Shown: positions 13,213 to 15,674 of the stretch, one piece after another | Position numbering within the stretch: position 1 is the stretch's first letter | How the letters are laid out: each line of letters opens with the position of its first letter | Assembly: GCA_017469325.1 (NCBI GenBank) | Contig: JAFUGO010000048.1 | Location: 1-15,674 of the forward strand | DNA length: 15,674 nt | Reading direction: 5' to 3' | DNA from: Mogibacterium sp. | GTDB lineage: Bacteria > Bacillota_A > Clostridia > Peptostreptococcales > Anaerovoracaceae | The notes under the pieces: model-generated | Told to the model about the DNA's origin: nothing | What the model saw: the letters and a program-made list of their open reading frames with translations, nothing else | Databases searched by the model: none | Made by a program: the position numbers and the translations under genes

Positions 13213-15639
13213 CTACGCCCCCTCTCTGAATGCCTTCATGGCACTTCTCGTGAAGATGCGCCTCGAGTACCTGTTAGCAATAAACAGGGACATGATAAGG
13301 AGCAGCAGACCAAGTCCGATGTAGTCTACCGGTGTGAGGTAATACAGCAGCTTGGATACCTGTTTGATGTTGATGATACCGACCTTGACCAGCGCCACAA
13401 AGAGCAGGTCTACGCCGTACGCGATGATCATCATGAGTATGAGCTCCACGCGCAGTATGTTGTCAGTGTTGCTCTTTGTCGCACCGAGTATACGCAGCGT
13501 CGAGTAGTATGAATTCCTCGATCTCATAATGAGCCTTATGACGGCGTACGCGATAAAGAAGAGGATCAGGAACTCGAGGAAGAGCCTGCCGTATGTCATC
13601 ATACCGATCATGACATCGAAGCCGCCGGTCGAGTCGCTCAGCGAATCCTTGATCGCAAGCACGGTATAGCCCTTCTCTTTCAGAGCTGTCTGTGTCTCTT
13701 CTGAATCCTGCTCGTTCTGCATGAACGCGCTTATCTGGTAAAAGCCCTTGTCGAAGAGCTTGTTGAAATCCTCGTTGCTGATGAATACGCAGTTGTAGTA
13801 CATGTCGTATTCGTTCTTAGGTATGCCGACCAGATCCTTGCAGTTCTTTGAAGTTATGATCTTGTCGACCGTAAACTTGGCGTCAGATTTGAAGAATCTG
13901 TTCTTGATCGCCAGCGAGAAGTCCTTGCCGATGGCCTGTTCTTCAGGATAGTAGAAAACCTGATCCTCGAACAGATACACCTTGCCTTCAGGCACTTCCG
14001 AGGATGAGAACACGGATCTTTCGTACTCGCTCTCCACCCTTGTGCCGTTGAAGTTCATCGTGGACTTTGACGAAGCTGCCATCATGGATATGAGGAGCTC
14101 GTTGCATACGGTATCGCTCGCGTACACGGTCGAATAACCGTATACCGAGTGGTCTGAGTCGTCCGGATCCTCATCGATTATTATCCCGGCCAGCTTGATC
14201 TTGTCGCCGAACTGATACTTCTGCATCTGGTTCATGTCCTGCAGAGTGACCTCCGCATCCACAAATGCTTCGCCGTTCCCGCTTACATTGAGGTAGACAT
14301 CGCTCGTGGTGTCGACCTTGATGACGATCTCGTAGTCATTTGCCGGCATATGACCGAAGGTGAGCTTGCTTTCATCCGCCTGCGACATCGGCAGCACAGG
14401 TCCCTCAACATATGCGTCTCCGAGGCTGAAGCTGACGCCGGAGTCCAGCGCGAGGTCGTTCTTGACGATGTCCTTCACATTAGGAGTCGACGCTACCGCC
14501 TTGAAGTCCGCGTCCGTGAAGCTGGACTCATCGTTCTTCTTTACGATCAGTCTGTCGGAGCTTGAATTGCTGAAGTACGGGTTGGTTCCCAGCAGGTCGC
14601 TCTCGTGCATGCTGTTCTTTGTGGTCGCGAACTGGCTGAGTACGGCCGTCGAGACAAAGAAGTAAACTATAAACAGCAGTATGAACTTCGCCGGGAGATT
14701 GAATGTATTGCGTACGCCAAGTCTGATCTCTGAAGTCTTGCGCATCTTGCGCGGCTTCGGAGTATCGTGGCGGGTCTCTCTTACTTCTCTTTCAGCAGCT
14801 TTCTCGGCTGCCTCGGCCCTGGCAACACGCCCCTCTCTTCTCGGGACGATACCTTCTTCGAGCTGCTCTCTCTTGAGCGCTTCCTCTTCGAGGTATTCGT
14901 AGCGCTGCTCGAGGGATTCCGGCATCTCATAAGGAAGAGCGCCGTGCCCGCTCAGGCCGATCTTTTTATCTTCTATTATTTTGCCGTCGTGCATCGTGAG
15001 CTTACGCGTCACGTACGGCTCTGCCTGCTCGTAGTTGTGCGTAACGATGACTACGAGTTTATCAGTGGATACCTTGGCCAGGGTCTCCATGACGGATTCA
15101 GCCGACTTGGAGTCCAGGTTGCCGGTAGGCTCGTCTGCGACGATGATAGGAGCGTCCTTTGCCAGCGCACGCGCGATGGCGACTCTCTGCTTCTGACCGC
15201 CGGAGAGCTTTGAAACCTTTGTGCGTCTGTACTTGCTGAGGCCTACCAGGTCGATCAGCTCATAAATGCGCTCCTTGCATTCCTTCTTTTTTTTGCCCGA
15301 CAAAAGCATCACGGCCTCAATATTCTGATAGACCGTGTAGCTGTTGATCAGGTTGAAGTCCTGAAAAATATTCCCGATATAGGTCTTTCTGTAATTCTCG
15401 TAATCTTCTGTTCCGTAAGCGGTAGTGTCCTCACCGCATACGAACATCTCACCTTCTTCATAGGTGTCGAGTCCGCTGATTACGTTGAGCAGTGTGGACT
15501 TGCCGCTTCCGCTCTCGCCTGTGATGGCTACGAACTCACCTATGTCCAGATCAAGATCGATACGCGAAAATCCCATGCTGACGGAATCTTCGCCGGCATA
15601 ATACTTCGAGACCTTTCTGAGTTCAATCGTATGAGACAA
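13213..15639 (-). CDS. ABC transporter, ATPase fused to FtsX/MacB-type permease (first of a pair)
   Basis: This 808-residue protein has the same plan as its downstream partner. ATPase motifs are Walker A GESGSGKST (41-49), Q-loop Gln93, LSGGQ (145-149), Walker B IIVADE (165-170) and His201. Between ATPase and permease lies a long charged segment (about 236-300) rich in Glu, Arg and Ala that looks like a coiled coil. TM1 is at about 318-336, followed by an extracytoplasmic domain of about 340 residues and TM2-4 at about 686-705, 730-752 and 772-789. The start is TTG at 15637-15639: an in-frame TAA stands directly upstream, and AAGGAG (15650-15655) lies ten bases before it. It is the first gene of the pair within the window; its promoter must lie beyond the right edge. 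It differs in sequence from the partner, fitting a heterodimer. The substrate is unknown. Confidence 0.9.
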   Translation of the reverse strand: MSHTIELRKVSKYYAGEDSVSMGFSRIDLDLDIGEFVAITGESGSGKSTLLNVISGLDTYEEGEMFVCGEDTTAYGTEDYENYRKTYIGNIFQDFNLINSYTVYQNIEAVMLLSGKKKKECKERIYELIDLVGLSKYRRTKVSKLSGGQKQRVAIARALAKDAPIIVADEPTGNLDSKSAESVMETLAKVSTDKLVVIVTHNYEQAEPYVTRKLTMHDGKIIEDKKIGLSGHGALPYEMPESLEQRYEYLEEEALKREQLEEGIVPRREGRVARAEAAEKAAEREVRETRHDTPKPRKMRKTSEIRLGVRNTFNLPAKFILLFIVYFFVSTAVLSQFATTKNSMHESDLLGTNPYFSNSSSDRLIVKKNDESSFTDADFKAVASTPNVKDIVKNDLALDSGVSFSLGDAYVEGPVLPMSQADESKLTFGHMPANDYEIVIKVDTTSDVYLNVSGNGEAFVDAEVTLQDMNQMQKYQFGDKIKLAGIIIDEDPDDSDHSVYGYSTVYASDTVCNELLISMMAASSKSTMNFNGTRVESEYERSVFSSSEVPEGKVYLFEDQVFYYPEEQAIGKDFSLAIKNRFFKSDAKFTVDKIITSKNCKDLVGIPKNEYDMYYNCVFISNEDFNKLFDKGFYQISAFMQNEQDSEETQTALKEKGYTVLAIKDSLSDSTGGFDVMIGMMTYGRLFLEFLILFFIAYAVIRLIMRSRNSYYSTLRILGATKSNTDNILRVELILMMIIAYGVDLLFVALVKVGIINIKQVSKLLYYLTPVDYIGLGLLLLIMSLFIANRYSRRIFTRSAMKAFREGA

Positions 15640-15674
15640 TTAGCTATATCTCCTTAAAATGAATTAATTCACAC

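Overview
The window looks like chromosomal DNA of an anaerobic, moderately GC-rich Firmicute of the class Clostridia. This rests on AGGAGG-type ribosome binding sites, TTG starts, a group C (sensory-type) [FeFe] hydrogenase paired with a SpoIIE-type phosphatase, and large fused ABC-FtsX transporters. The genus cannot be fixed from sequence alone. No tRNA, rRNA, IS element or CRISPR array was found.

Layout. (1) 1-7042, minus strand, read right to left: a NifH-like Fe protein (6290-7042), a 331-nt AT-rich spacer, two nitrogenase component 1-like proteins overlapping by ATGA (4672-5958 and 3509-4675), then hypF, hypC and the first 140 codons of hypD, which runs off the left edge. (2) 7043-7561: a regulatory region with two divergent promoters inside a near-perfect 17-bp inverted repeat, and strongly structured leaders on both sides. 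(3) 7562-10647, plus strand: a HydS-like sensory [FeFe] hydrogenase (two 4Fe-4S clusters, H-cluster domain, four-Cys Fe-S domain, PAS) overlapping by one base a SpoIIE-type PP2C phosphatase, closed by an intrinsic terminator that can work in both directions. (4) 10759-15639, minus strand: two adjacent ABC transporter genes, each an ATPase fused to an FtsX/MacB-type permease.

How it may work together (inference). The Fe protein would deliver electrons with ATP hydrolysis to the two-subunit component 1-like protein. That protein lacks the full nitrogenase Cys set, and no nifB/E/N is present, so it is probably a nitrogenase-like reductase with an unknown substrate and not a N2-fixing enzyme. HypF, HypC and HypD belong to the pathway that builds the Fe(CN)2CO group of [NiFe] hydrogenase. 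Their place behind the nitrogenase-like genes suggests either a nearby [NiFe] hydrogenase outside the window or a functional link with the nitrogenase-like enzyme. The sensory hydrogenase keeps its H-cluster ligands but has Ala in place of the proton-transfer Cys, as expected of a sensor. It is transcribed away from the nitrogenase-like operon from overlapping promoters, so the two units may be co-regulated by redox state or H2. The ABC genes look functionally separate.
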